DNA from: Microbacteriaceae bacterium
GTDB taxonomy: Bacteria; Actinomycetota; Actinomycetes; Actinomycetales; Microbacteriaceae
Assembly: GCA_024639845.1 (NCBI GenBank)
Contig: JAHEGG010000006.1
Span: 103,711-167,710, forward strand
Direction of reading: 5' to 3'
DNA length: 64,000 bases
A program made the translations under genes and the position numbers. Below the pieces are notes generated by a model that searched no databases, was not told the DNA's origin, and was given only the letters and a program-made list of their open reading frames with translations. Each line of letters begins with the position of its first letter. Position 1 is the first letter of the stretch. Below are positions 45,922 through 53,013 of the stretch, piece after piece.

Positions 45922-46798
45922 GTTAACTTATGAGGCAATCCTCTCCCAGAACCCAGAGGAATTGGCCGTGGCATCCGTGCTGGAGTCTCTGAGTCAAACC
46001 GGTTCCTCGCAAACGGCTTTTTCGCCAAAAATCGCCTCACCCAAAACCATAACCGTCTGGGGGCCTGGCGGATCGCCGGGACGAAGCACCTTAGCAATCA
46101 ACCTTTCTGACTCAATAGCGCGTTTGGGCTATTCGGTGCTGTTGATCGATGCTGATCTCTTCAATCCATCTCTACCGCTCATGCTCGGCGTGCCGCTGAG
46201 GGGGCACACACTGTCGACCTTGTTCGCCGAGTTGAATCGAAATCCGGCCATCGACCTAAAAGATTTCGTCACCGAGACCGATATCAAAGGGCTCTCGCTC
46301 ATGCCTGGCATTACCAACTTGGCAAGAGCATCCGAGATTCAAATCGAACTCTTCGCCGCTTTTCTCTCAGCCGCCCAGCGCTACGACTACTTAGTCTTTG
46401 ATGTCGCAGGAGACCTAGCGGATAAAGGTTTGACTTCTAACTCCGAGAGGATTCCTCGGTTCTTGGTGCGCGAGGCACAGCAAGTGATCGCTGTAGGTGA
46501 GGCGAACATCCTGGGCCTAGAGCGTTTAGCCAGGCAGGTTGCTGACCTGCGCAGACTGCGCTTCGACCGACAAGTAAGGTTTGTGCTCAATCGAGTTGAA
46601 CCAAAGCCACGCTCGACCGTCGAAGCAGCGGAATTGTTTTGGCAGCTCACCAAAGAAAGAGTTTCCGCTACTTTGCCACAAGATCGCAAGACACTAGCAA
46701 CCGCACTTGAACGAGGATGCCCAGCCTCCGTCATTCGGCAACGAGGCGAGTTCAGCAAAGCTGTGCTCTCCTTCGCGGCAACCCTGGTAACGCCCTAA
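45914..46798 (+). CDS. CpaE/ParA-like P-loop ATPase
   Basis: This is a 294-residue MinD/ParA-superfamily protein. The P-loop reads 'WGPGGSPGRSTLAINLS', in which an Arg stands where the invariant Lys of Walker A is expected (GKST versus GRST), a variant seen in actinobacterial members; 'VLLIDADLFNPSLPLML' is the switch/Walker A' region, and 'YDYLVFDVAGDL' Walker B. No ParB gene or parS site is near, so chromosome partition is unlikely; a partner of the SAF protein is more plausible. Its stop codon lies in the -10 box of pdtaS. Confidence 0.78.
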   Translation: MVELTYEAILSQNPEELAVASVLESLSQTGSSQTAFSPKIASPKTITVWGPGGSPGRSTLAINLSDSIARLGYSVLLIDADLFNPSLPLMLGVPLRGHTLSTLFAELNRNPAIDLKDFVTETDIKGLSLMPGITNLARASEIQIELFAAFLSAAQRYDYLVFDVAGDLADKGLTSNSERIPRFLVREAQQVIAVGEANILGLERLARQVADLRRLRFDRQVRFVLNRVEPKPRSTVEAAELFWQLTKERVSATLPQDRKTLATALERGCPASVIRQRGEFSKAVLSFAATLVTP

Positions 46799-46801
46799 AC
46801 T
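46796..46801 (+). promoter_or_regulatory. -10 box of a probable leaderless promoter (pdtaS)
   Basis: TAAACT lies 6 bases before the GTG start of pdtaS and overlaps the preceding stop codon. There is no ribosome site. Confidence 0.5.
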
Positions 46802-46807
46802 CGAATC

Positions 46808-48283
46808 GTGTCGACACTAAGTGAACTCGTAAAAAAGCACGGTGCAACCAACTCGCAAGATCTCGAGTGGTTTCACCTGCTGCTTTCCGACTGGCAGATC
46901 GTCGCCGACATGCTCTTCGCAGATCTAGTGCTTTGGGTGCCAAACCTTCAGGGGGAGTTCATAGCCGCCGCTCACGCACGTCCTTCGAGTGCCGCAACCA
47001 TCTTCTATCGTGACATTTCGGGTGAGGCACCTCGCAAACCCTGGGAAACGCTGATACGTGAGGCATTCACAAGCGGCAAGAACGTCAATCTCAAGGGTCC
47101 AGACAGTTTCGAAGGCATTCAGGTCCGTCTCGCTGCAGTTCCAGTGAGGCGCCCGGTCAGCACCAAATCACAAGAAATCACAGCCAATCCGGTGGCGGTC
47201 GTAACCATCCACAACAACGTGAGTGAGGGGCGCGAGCCATCCAAGTTGCAAATTAATTATCGCGAGTGCGGAAACGCACTGGTGGAGATGATTTCCGACG
47301 GTTCGTATCCCGATTTTTCGAATCCGACTGGGCCCAAGCGAGGAGCACCTCGAGTCAACGACGGACTGATCCGGCTTGACCTCGATGGCGAGGTTCGTTT
47401 CGCCTCGCCGAACGCACTTTCTGCCTTCAACCGACTTGGAGTCACTGGCGAGTTGGTAGGTCGTTCGCTGAGCGAGTCGGTCACGTCCGCCCTCAAGACC
47501 AAAATGCGAGTGGATGAATCGCTCTCGTTGGTCGTAACCGGGAGAGCCCCTTGGCGATCCGACATCGACTCCAAGAATTTGACCCTCTCGGTGCGAGCAA
47601 TTCCTTTGCGGCGGCAAGGGGAACGCTACGGTGCGATTGTTTTATGTCGGGACGTCACCGAATTGCGCCGCCAAGAGCGTGAGCTGATTACCAAGGATGC
47701 TACTATCCGTGAGATTCACCATCGGGTCAAGAACAATCTGCAAACCGTGGCTTCACTTTTGCGCATTCAATCGCGCCGAACCGAAAGCGCCGAGGCGAAG
47801 GAATCGCTAGAGCAGGCTATGCGCCGAGTCTCTGCGATTGCGCTAGTGCATGACACCCTATCCGAGGGACTAAACCAGGATGTCAACTTCGACGAGGTCT
47901 TCGATCGAGTGATGATGTTGGCATCCGAGGTTGCATCGAGTCACGGAACATCGGTTCGCAACCTGATCGATGGCAAGTTCGGAATGCTCAAGAGTGAGGT
48001 TGCCACGCCGCTCGCTGTCGCCCTCACCGAAATCGTCACTAATGCTGTCGAGCATGGTCTTGCCGAACGAAGCGGTGTTGTTCACATCAACGCAGAGCGA
48101 AAGCCCAAGAAGCTCGGCATAACTATCTCGGATAACGGCAAGGGGCTGGTCGACGGCCAAGTTGGCCAAGGGCTCGGCACGCAGATCATTCGCACCCTTA
48201 TCGAGGGCGAACTTCGCGGCTCGATTCGTTGGTTCTCGCCGACCGAAGGCGGAACGCGAGTCGTCATCGAGATTCCGCTCTAG
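46808..48283 (+). CDS. pdtaS: Cytosolic sensor histidine kinase, PdtaS type
   Basis: This 491-residue soluble kinase has an N-terminal GAF-like domain (about 15-145), a PAS domain (about 185-290) and a HisKA_2/HWE-type transmitter. The phospho-acceptor region is 'IREIHHRVKNNLQTVASLLRIQ'; the ATPase domain has 'LTEIVTNAVEHGLAER', 'ISDNGKGLVDGQVGQGLGTQI' (quoted in part). It resembles PdtaS (Rv3220c), which signals to an RNA-binding ANTAR regulator (PdtaR); no pdtaR gene is in this window. whiB1 lies next to it on the other strand, as in mycobacteria. Confidence 0.9.
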   Translation: MSTLSELVKKHGATNSQDLEWFHLLLSDWQIVADMLFADLVLWVPNLQGEFIAAAHARPSSAATIFYRDISGEAPRKPWETLIREAFTSGKNVNLKGPDSFEGIQVRLAAVPVRRPVSTKSQEITANPVAVVTIHNNVSEGREPSKLQINYRECGNALVEMISDGSYPDFSNPTGPKRGAPRVNDGLIRLDLDGEVRFASPNALSAFNRLGVTGELVGRSLSESVTSALKTKMRVDESLSLVVTGRAPWRSDIDSKNLTLSVRAIPLRRQGERYGAIVLCRDVTELRRQERELITKDATIREIHHRVKNNLQTVASLLRIQSRRTESAEAKESLEQAMRRVSAIALVHDTLSEGLNQDVNFDEVFDRVMMLASEVASSHGTSVRNLIDGKFGMLKSEVATPLAVALTEIVTNAVEHGLAERSGVVHINAERKPKKLGITISDNGKGLVDGQVGQGLGTQIIRTLIEGELRGSIRWFSPTEGGTRVVIEIPL

Positions 48284-48293
48284 CGCTGAATGG

Positions 48294-48330
48294 GAAAAAA
48301 AAAGAGCCAGACCTTACGGTCTGGCTCTTT
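48294..48330 (-). terminator. Strong Rho-independent terminator of whiB1
   Basis: A perfect 13-pair stem (48301-48313 with 48318-48330) with a 4-base loop precedes nine or more T residues read on the minus strand. It ends whiB1 and may also slow pdtaS transcription from the other side. Confidence 0.92.
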
Positions 48331-48344
48331 CGAAAGCTTGAGTT

Positions 48345-48599
48345 TTAGCCTGCTCGACGAGCTCGTGCGTATTTGCGCTTGAGCGACTTGCGCTCATCCT
48401 CGCTGAGACCACCCCAGACACCACTGTCTTGGTTTTCTTTGATTGCGTATTCGAGGCAACTGCTCGAAACGGAGCATTCGCGACAAACGGACTTTGCCTG
48501 TTCAATCTGTTCTGCAGCGGGTCCGGTGTTTCCGACGGGAAAAAATAGTTCCGGGTCTTCGGTGAGGCAACGAGCCTCATTTAGCCACTGCATGTCCAT
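48345..48599 (-). CDS. whiB1: WhiB-family iron-sulfur regulator WhiB1
   Basis: This 84-residue protein is nearly the length of mycobacterial WhiB1, a nitric-oxide-sensitive 4Fe-4S protein that binds the major sigma factor. Cluster cysteines are Cys11, Cys39, Cys42 and Cys48. 'EDPELFFPVGNTGPA' and 'DSGVWGGLSEDERKSLKRK' are diagnostic of the WhiB1 group. The ATG at 48599 with a GAAGGAC site is correct; a longer frame to 48761 has no conserved residues. The 189-base upstream region shows no further gene. Confidence 0.93.
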   Translation of the reverse strand: MDMQWLNEARCLTEDPELFFPVGNTGPAAEQIEQAKSVCRECSVSSSCLEYAIKENQDSGVWGGLSEDERKSLKRKYARARRAG

Positions 48600-48788
48600 G
48601 CGTAGTCCTTCAGTTGTAGTAGAAACGAAAATAAAGCCTGGCTTCGATGCCACTTGGGTGGTTTGCCGTACATCCGCACTTGGTGGGTGTTTTACGCTTG
48701 AAGAGCGCATTTGGCCAACTTTTCCTAATGAAATGTTTTCACAAAGCGAGCACTTTGGCAAGACCCAATATTCGAAGGATGTGGCGTT

Positions 48789-49184
48789 TTGAGCAATAAA
48801 TCACTGCCTTGGCAGCTTTTCGTCGCAGCAACCGTGCTCTTTGTCGAGGCGCTCGTTTTGTTTGGTGGAGCTGCCTACTTTGCCTATGGCGCAATCACTG
48901 GTCAGGCACGTCTTCTTGCGACTTTGATAGCACTAATCGCGTTCACCCTGTTTGCCGGATTATGGTTCGTCAGCCTAGGTGTTGGGCTCATTCAAGGAAA
49001 AAGAACATCGAGAACTGCCTCGATGTTTGCCCAGATGGTTCCAATTTCGATTGGCTTCGGTTCCACCAACGGGGTCGGAGCCAACGCCTTGCTGGCGCTC
49101 GGTTTGTTCATCCCCGCGGTTTTAGTGATTGTTCTTTTGCTCTCAAAATCGGTCGGTGCGCTGATGAATCGCACCATCGAATAA
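48789..49184 (+). CDS. Small membrane protein of unknown function
   Basis: This 131-residue protein has four hydrophobic helices (about residues 8-33, 40-66, 78-95 and 100-123) joined by short loops, with a basic patch 'IQGKRTSRTAS' between helices two and three. I do not recognise the family; similar small proteins occur in Microbacteriaceae. TTG start with a GAAGGA site 9 bases upstream. It stands alone, divergent from whiB1 and convergent with a peroxiredoxin gene. Confidence 0.6.
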   Translation: MSNKSLPWQLFVAATVLFVEALVLFGGAAYFAYGAITGQARLLATLIALIAFTLFAGLWFVSLGVGLIQGKRTSRTASMFAQMVPISIGFGSTNGVGANALLALGLFIPAVLVIVLLLSKSVGALMNRTIE

Positions 49185-49212
49185 CGACCCGAGTGCACAA
49201 AACAACTTTGAG

Positions 49213-49683
49213 CTAGATCCCCAGGATTCTTCGCAACATTTGCACGTGACCGGTCGCCTTGACGTTGTAGAGCGCTTTGGTTACTGAGCCGGTTTCGTCG
49301 ATCACAATCGTCGAACGCATTACGCCCTTATAGATTCGACCGTAGAGGTGCTTGGTTCCGAACGAACCCCAGGCCTTGTGGGCAACCATTTCGGTGTCGC
49401 TAAGTAGGTCGAAGTTAAGTTCCTGATTTTCGTGAAATCTTTCGAGCTTAGAAACTGGGTCTGGTGAAATGCCGACGAGTTCGAAACCGGCCGCACGAAT
49501 TTCGGCGAGGTTGTCGTTGAAGTCGGAGGCTTCCTTTGTGCATCCCGGCGATGAGGCTGCCGGAAAGAAGTAGATGATCGCCTTGTTGCCTGCGAGCGCA
49601 TCAAGCGAGAACTGGTTGCCCTCGTGATTGAGCAGGTCGAGGCTCGGCGCGTTGTCGCCTACGGCCAGACGAAACTCTTCCAT
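49213..49683 (-). CDS. bcp: Peroxiredoxin, Bcp/PrxQ family (one-Cys variant)
   Basis: This 156-residue thiol peroxidase reduces hydroperoxides using thioredoxin or another thiol. The peroxidatic Cys48 lies in 'AASSPGCTKEASDF'. The resolving Cys normally found five residues later is Ser53 here, so the protein should act as a one-Cys enzyme. The paralogue 3 kb away keeps both cysteines. The ATG at 49683 has a GAGGAG site; an in-frame upstream extension is not supported. Confidence 0.9.
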   Translation of the reverse strand: MEEFRLAVGDNAPSLDLLNHEGNQFSLDALAGNKAIIYFFPAASSPGCTKEASDFNDNLAEIRAAGFELVGISPDPVSKLERFHENQELNFDLLSDTEMVAHKAWGSFGTKHLYGRIYKGVMRSTIVIDETGSVTKALYNVKATGHVQMLRRILGI

Positions 49684-49790
49684 TGCACTCCTCGATTGCC
49701 GGTCGGCGATGCCGCGGTTATCCAAACTCTATCGGGTAGACACCACTCGATGCACGGATGTTCGCCATTGGCGTTGGCTCGAAGAGGGTT

Positions 49791-49819
49791 TTGTTTCGCA
49801 CCGAGGTTGCTGGTAATGT
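49791..49819 (+). promoter_or_regulatory. Candidate promoter of tRNA-Lys
   Basis: TTGTTT (49791-49796) and TAATGT (49814-49819) are separated by 17 bases. The -10 fits the TANNNT form. The tRNA 5' end is about 24 bases further on. Confidence 0.4.
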
Positions 49820-49843
49820 TAACCCTCGTTGCTGATGCAACAT

Positions 49844-49916
49844 GCGCCTCTAGCTCAATCGGCAGAGCAACTGACTCTTAATCAGTGGGTTCCGGGTTCA
49901 AGTCCCGGGGGGCGCA
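49844..49916 (+). tRNA. tRNA-Lys (anticodon CTT)
   Basis: A complete 73-base cloverleaf is present: a 7-pair acceptor stem (49844-49850 with 49909-49915), T at position 8, D-stem 'GCTC', and a 5-pair anticodon stem with loop CTCTTAA, in which the anticodon is CTT (49877-49879). The T-arm 'CCGGG TTCAAGT CCCGG' follows and the discriminator is A. The 3' CCA is not encoded (the sequence continues CGA). It reads AAG lysine codons. Confidence 0.97.
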
Positions 49917-49918
49917 CG

Positions 49919-49960
49919 AAAACCCCGGCATTCTTCTCACGAGATTCCGGGGTTTTTCTT
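49919..49960 (+). terminator. Terminator after tRNA-Lys
   Basis: A 10-pair stem ('AAAACCCCGG', 49919-49928, with 49947-49956) with an 18-base loop is followed by a T-rich tract. The -35 region of the next gene's promoter would fall inside this hairpin. Confidence 0.85.
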
Positions 49961-49968
49961 TTGCTCGC

Positions 49969-49974
49969 TAGGCT
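49969..49974 (+). promoter_or_regulatory. -10 box of a probable leaderless promoter (LysE gene)
   Basis: TAGGCT lies 6 bases before the ATG with no ribosome site. It is the commonest start-site hexamer in this window. Confidence 0.55.
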
Positions 49975-49980
49975 GGTGCA

Positions 49981-50586
49981 ATGTTCGCGTTCATCTCAGG
50001 TCTATTGGTTGGGCTTTCGCTCATCATCGCCATTGGAGCGCAGAACGCGTTTGTCATTCGTCAGGGACTGGCGCGCCAGCACGTCTTTTTAGTCGTCATG
50101 ATTTGCGCAGCGGCGGATGCTGCGTTGATTGCCCTCGGTATTGCTGGACTCGGCGCTGTGATTTCTAGTTTGCCCTGGCTTCTGGAGGGTATCCGCTGGT
50201 TTGGCGTTGCCTATCTGACCTGGTTCGGCATAACAGCCGTTAGATCTGCTCTGAAAAGCCAAAAGTTAGACGAGACTTCCTTACAACCAACGGTTGCAAT
50301 CAAAAAGATTGTGCTGACCACCTTGGGGTTCACTCTCTTGAACCCACATGTCTATCTCGACACGGTGATTTTGGTCGGTAGCGTGGCCAACCAGTTTGAA
50401 GACAATCGATGGATTTTTGGTTTTGGTGCCATGGCCGCTAGCATCATCTGGTTTTATAGTTTGGGCTTCGGCGCTAGAGCCGCCTCGGGTCTAATGAAAA
50501 AGCCGATTTTCTGGAAAATCCTCGACAGTATCATCGCAATCGTCATGTTTTCGGTGGCGGCGGCGTTGGTCTTCGCGCAACTTTAA
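49981..50586 (+). CDS. LysE/ArgO-family basic amino-acid exporter
   Basis: This 201-residue membrane protein has about six hydrophobic helices. It carries the family motifs 'IAIGAQNAFVIRQGL' near the N-terminus and 'LLNPHVYLDTVIL' in the middle, which match LysE/ArgO exporters of lysine and arginine rather than the RhtB group. These exporters protect against excess basic amino acids, for example when peptides are taken up. No LysG-type activator gene is adjacent. It lies just behind tRNA-Lys, but a functional link is not implied. Confidence 0.92.
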   Translation: MFAFISGLLVGLSLIIAIGAQNAFVIRQGLARQHVFLVVMICAAADAALIALGIAGLGAVISSLPWLLEGIRWFGVAYLTWFGITAVRSALKSQKLDETSLQPTVAIKKIVLTTLGFTLLNPHVYLDTVILVGSVANQFEDNRWIFGFGAMAASIIWFYSLGFGARAASGLMKKPIFWKILDSIIAIVMFSVAAALVFAQL

Positions 50587-50625
50587 CTGATTCGAATATT
50601 GAGTAGGTTTCTGTTCGAGCGCGAG

Positions 50626-50631
50626 TATAGT
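50626..50631 (+). promoter_or_regulatory. Candidate -10 box of the collagen-like gene
   Basis: TATAGT lies 33 bases before the GTG start chosen. No well-spaced -35 box is visible. An AAAGGGA ribosome site (50652-50658) follows. Confidence 0.4.
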
Positions 50632-50663
50632 GAGCATACATTTCAGAGTTGAAAGGGATCACA

Positions 50664-51584
50664 GTGCATAAGGTTTCGGGCAAGTGGGTTAAAGCTATCG
50701 GTGCAGCCGTTATTTCTTCGGGTCTTGTGTTTGGGGTTGCAAGTGCAGCGCAGAGTTACGGCAAAATCGACACCGTTTGGGGTGGCTATGTAGTTTGCAT
50801 CTCTAAGGCAGACAGCTCGGTCAAAATACCTCTGAAGGCAAAGTGTCCGACTGGCTACACCACGAAAATTTTTGGTGCTCGCGGTCAAACGGGACGAACC
50901 GGAGCGGTGGGGGCAACTGGCGCTCAGGGTGTTCAAGGCGAGCAGGGTGTTCAAGGCGAGCAGGGTATTCAAGGGATTTCGGGAGTTCAGGGCGAACAGG
51001 GCATCCAAGGGGTTCAGGGTGAGCAGGGTATTCAAGGGATTTCGGGAGTTCAGGGCGAACAGGGCATCCAAGGTGAACTGGGCCAGATCGGAGCTCAGGG
51101 TGCTGCAGGTCAAGATGCCTCAGCTGAGTCCGTCGTTCTAACTCCTGACGATTTTGCGACGAACGCAGGAAGCGTTACAGCCAGCCTTTCCGGCTATCCC
51201 CACAAAGTCCTGGTTTTACCTCCAGGTACAAACTTCAAAGCAATGGCTCCTCTGGTGATGCATTCGTCCTGGCGATCCGCCACTAGTTTCACGTTAGAAA
51301 TCCTCTACGTCACAGGCGCTGACAGTTCCACTTGGGTGCTTGAGCATGGACTAGTTGGCTATGGTGTCGGCGATGATGTCCTTCCTAACGTGAGCGTCGA
51401 ATCCACCGTGACGCCGACAGGTTCGTCAGGCCTACAGAGAGCGGTCGTAACGACAAACGTGTTCAAAGGATCCGCAGCATCATCAGACCTCTTCGAGGTA
51501 GTTGTTGGACGTTGGCAAACGGCTGACAACCTGAATGCTTCAGACATTTATGTGCTAGCCGTCAAGGTCAGCCCCAACTTCTAG
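50664..51584 (+). CDS. Secreted collagen-like repeat protein
   Basis: This 306-residue protein has an N-terminal signal or anchor (about residues 8-29), a short domain with two Cys ('VVCISKADSS' and 'KAKCPTGYTT'), then about 25 Gly-X-Y triplets (about 72-150) rich in 'GVQGEQGIQG'. The C-terminal domain of about 155 residues is probably beta-rich and may trimerise the stalk. The triplet region should form a collagen-like triple helix at the cell surface. No LPxTG sorting signal is present. The GTG at 50664 has an AAAGGGA site and is preferred to an upstream TTG. The repeat includes an exact 53-base DNA duplication. Confidence 0.88.
   Translation: MHKVSGKWVKAIGAAVISSGLVFGVASAAQSYGKIDTVWGGYVVCISKADSSVKIPLKAKCPTGYTTKIFGARGQTGRTGAVGATGAQGVQGEQGVQGEQGIQGISGVQGEQGIQGVQGEQGIQGISGVQGEQGIQGELGQIGAQGAAGQDASAESVVLTPDDFATNAGSVTASLSGYPHKVLVLPPGTNFKAMAPLVMHSSWRSATSFTLEILYVTGADSSTWVLEHGLVGYGVGDDVLPNVSVESTVTPTGSSGLQRAVVTTNVFKGSAASSDLFEVVVGRWQTADNLNASDIYVLAVKVSPNF
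50958..51073 (+). repeat. Exact tandem duplication inside the collagen-like gene
   Basis: Bases 50958-51010 and 51021-51073 are identical over 53 bases, with a 63-base (21-codon) period that keeps the Gly-X-Y register. Shorter copies of the same unit lie just before. The identity at synonymous sites suggests a recent expansion. Confidence 0.9.
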
Positions 51585-51608
51585 GCACACGTCTCTTACC
51601 TCGGGTTT

Positions 51609-51648
51609 AACGGGCTTGCACTAGAAAGCGAGTGTTTGCCCGTTTTCC
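51609..51648 (+). terminator. Terminator after the collagen-like gene
   Basis: A stem with 7 outer pairs ('AACGGGC' with 'GCCCGTT') and 4 inner pairs around a 3-base mismatch is followed by a short T-rich tract. It lies between convergent genes and may serve both. Confidence 0.55.
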
Positions 51649-51935
51649 TAGACCGCTAGTTCGAGGGTGATGCGCAGTTGGTCACCAACCGCGATTTTTT
51701 CGGGCTTGCGAACCGCGTCTTTGAGTGGAACCAGGTATCCACCATCCTTGGGAAATAGTGAAGTTGTGATTGTGGTTTTTCCGATGGTCACCTTGGCAGG
51801 AATCACGCCCCAGCCGTAGGTCACAATCGAGGCAACTTCTTTTATCTCGGCGGCCACGTCGTCGGTGACCCGCGCAAAATAGAAAGGCGCGGGGCCGCGC
51901 CATTCAAACACCGCTGCTTCGAATATCAACTCCAC
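51648..51935 (-). CDS. DUF1905 domain protein
   Basis: This 95-residue soluble beta-barrel-type protein has the DUF1905 pattern: 'FEWRGPAPFYFARV' near the start, 'WGVIPAKVTIGKTTITTSLFPKDGGYLVPLKDAVRK' in the middle (quoted in part) and 'GDQLRITLEL' at the end. The family is widespread and often stands alone or fused to an Omd-like domain; the biochemical role is not known to me. GTG start, with a TAGCGT box 6 bases upstream. It is divergent from the isochorismatase-like gene with 29 bases between starts. Confidence 0.85.
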   Translation of the reverse strand: MELIFEAAVFEWRGPAPFYFARVTDDVAAEIKEVASIVTYGWGVIPAKVTIGKTTITTSLFPKDGGYLVPLKDAVRKPEKIAVGDQLRITLELAV

Positions 51936-51941
51936 CGCTCG

Positions 51942-51947
51942 ACGCTA
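51942..51947 (-). promoter_or_regulatory. -10 box of a probable leaderless promoter (DUF1905 gene)
   Basis: TAGCGT on the minus strand lies 6 bases before the GTG. It is 5 bases from the divergent promoter box. Confidence 0.5.
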
Positions 51948-51952
51948 TCACT

Positions 51953-51958
51953 TAGGCT
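51953..51958 (+). promoter_or_regulatory. -10 box of a probable leaderless promoter (isochorismatase-like gene)
   Basis: TAGGCT lies 6 bases before the ATG. No ribosome site is present. Confidence 0.55.
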
Positions 51959-51964
51959 GAAATC

Positions 51965-52477
51965 ATGTCTAAAGCACTGTTTGTAATCGATGTTCAAAAC
52001 TGTTTTTTCAAGGGTGACTGGCCGATCCCGAACGCCGACGAGTTCCTAGCTAAGGTCGCAGCCAAGGTTGACTCGACTCGAGCAGCTGGCGATCGGACCG
52101 TGATTTGGGTGCAAAACGACGGTGAAGAACCCTGGGATGACGCTCCCGGCCGCTTCGGCTGGCAACTTGTGCTCGAGCCTCAAGCCGGCGAGCGGGTTGT
52201 TCGAAAGTCAGTGCCGAGTGTTTTTGAGCAAAACACTGAACTCGCCACGGAACTAAGGGCTGCGGGCATCACCGAGATCGAGATGGTGGGTCTTCAGTCC
52301 GACATGTGCGTTCGCGCGAGTGCGCTCGCTGCGAAAGAGGCTGGCTTCAAAGTCAGCGTGTCAAGAGATCTGCACGCCACCTACGATGGCGGTTTCCCTG
52401 GTTCCGAAGACCCTCGCAGCGCATCCCAGATTTCTGATGAAATTCAGCAAGAGCTCGATGGGGCGCTCGCGAACTAA
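51965..52477 (+). CDS. Isochorismatase-like cysteine hydrolase
   Basis: This 170-residue alpha/beta hydrolase belongs to the superfamily of nicotinamidase, isochorismatase and N-carbamoyl hydrolases. The catalytic triad is visible: Asp9 in 'LFVIDVQNCFF', Lys in 'VVRKSVPSVF', and Cys in 'GLQSDMCVRASALAA'. The short length and lack of a nicotinamidase zinc site (the DxH motif after the first strand) argue against PncA. The substrate cannot be told from sequence. A 7-pair hairpin (52480-52500) follows without a T-run. Confidence 0.87.
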   Translation: MSKALFVIDVQNCFFKGDWPIPNADEFLAKVAAKVDSTRAAGDRTVIWVQNDGEEPWDDAPGRFGWQLVLEPQAGERVVRKSVPSVFEQNTELATELRAAGITEIEMVGLQSDMCVRASALAAKEAGFKVSVSRDLHATYDGGFPGSEDPRSASQISDEIQQELDGALAN

Positions 52478-52513
52478 CCGCTTGCGTGGAGTCCGCAAGC
52501 ATAAGAGCCGGTT

Positions 52514-52978
52514 CTAGAGCCCCAGCTCGCCTCGCAAAAAGTCGACGTGACCCGCGGCCTTCACGTTATAAAAGGCATGGGTAACTTTGCCGCCCTCGAG
52601 CACGAAGGTCGAGCGAATCGTGCCCATGTACTCCTTGCCATACATGCTCTTTTTGCCCCAGACGCCGAACTCTTGTTGCACTTCGGTGTTCTCATCGCTG
52701 AGCAACTCAAAGTTCAGCCCCTCTTTTTCGGCGAACTTCTTGAGCTTTCCCGGCTTGTCAGGCGAAATTCCTAGGATTGTGAACCCAAGCTTCTTGAGTG
52801 AGCCGAGGTTGTCTCTGAAGTCGCAGGCTTGCTTAGTGCATCCTGGTGTGGAGGCGGCCGGGTAGAAGTAGACGATGACCTTGCCGTCGATCTTGGTCGA
52901 GTCGACCTCGACGCCATCTTGATTAATAAGTTTGAATGCTGGGGCTTTGTCGCCCGCAGATAGTAGTTGTTCGTTCAT
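52514..52978 (-). CDS. bcp: Peroxiredoxin, Bcp/PrxQ family (atypical two-Cys)
   Basis: This 154-residue thioredoxin-dependent peroxidase has both cysteines of the PrxQ pair: peroxidatic Cys47 and resolving Cys52 in 'TPGCTKQACDF'. The thioredoxin fold is complete, from 'SAGDKAPAFKLINQDG' to 'AAGHVDFLRGELG'. It is a paralogue of the gene at 49.2-49.7 kb. No clear ribosome site precedes the ATG, and the upstream sequence TTGAGT is only weakly promoter-like. Confidence 0.93.
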   Translation of the reverse strand: MNEQLLSAGDKAPAFKLINQDGVEVDSTKIDGKVIVYFYPAASTPGCTKQACDFRDNLGSLKKLGFTILGISPDKPGKLKKFAEKEGLNFELLSDENTEVQQEFGVWGKKSMYGKEYMGTIRSTFVLEGGKVTHAFYNVKAAGHVDFLRGELGL

Positions 52979-53013
52979 GCCTGACTCAACGGTGGCCAGG
53001 CTCGGAGCATTCC

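Noticed and set aside
50926..51080. Regular short repeats that might look like a CRISPR array
   Set aside because: The repeats are in frame, encode Gly-X-Y triplets, have no unique spacers and no cas genes nearby.
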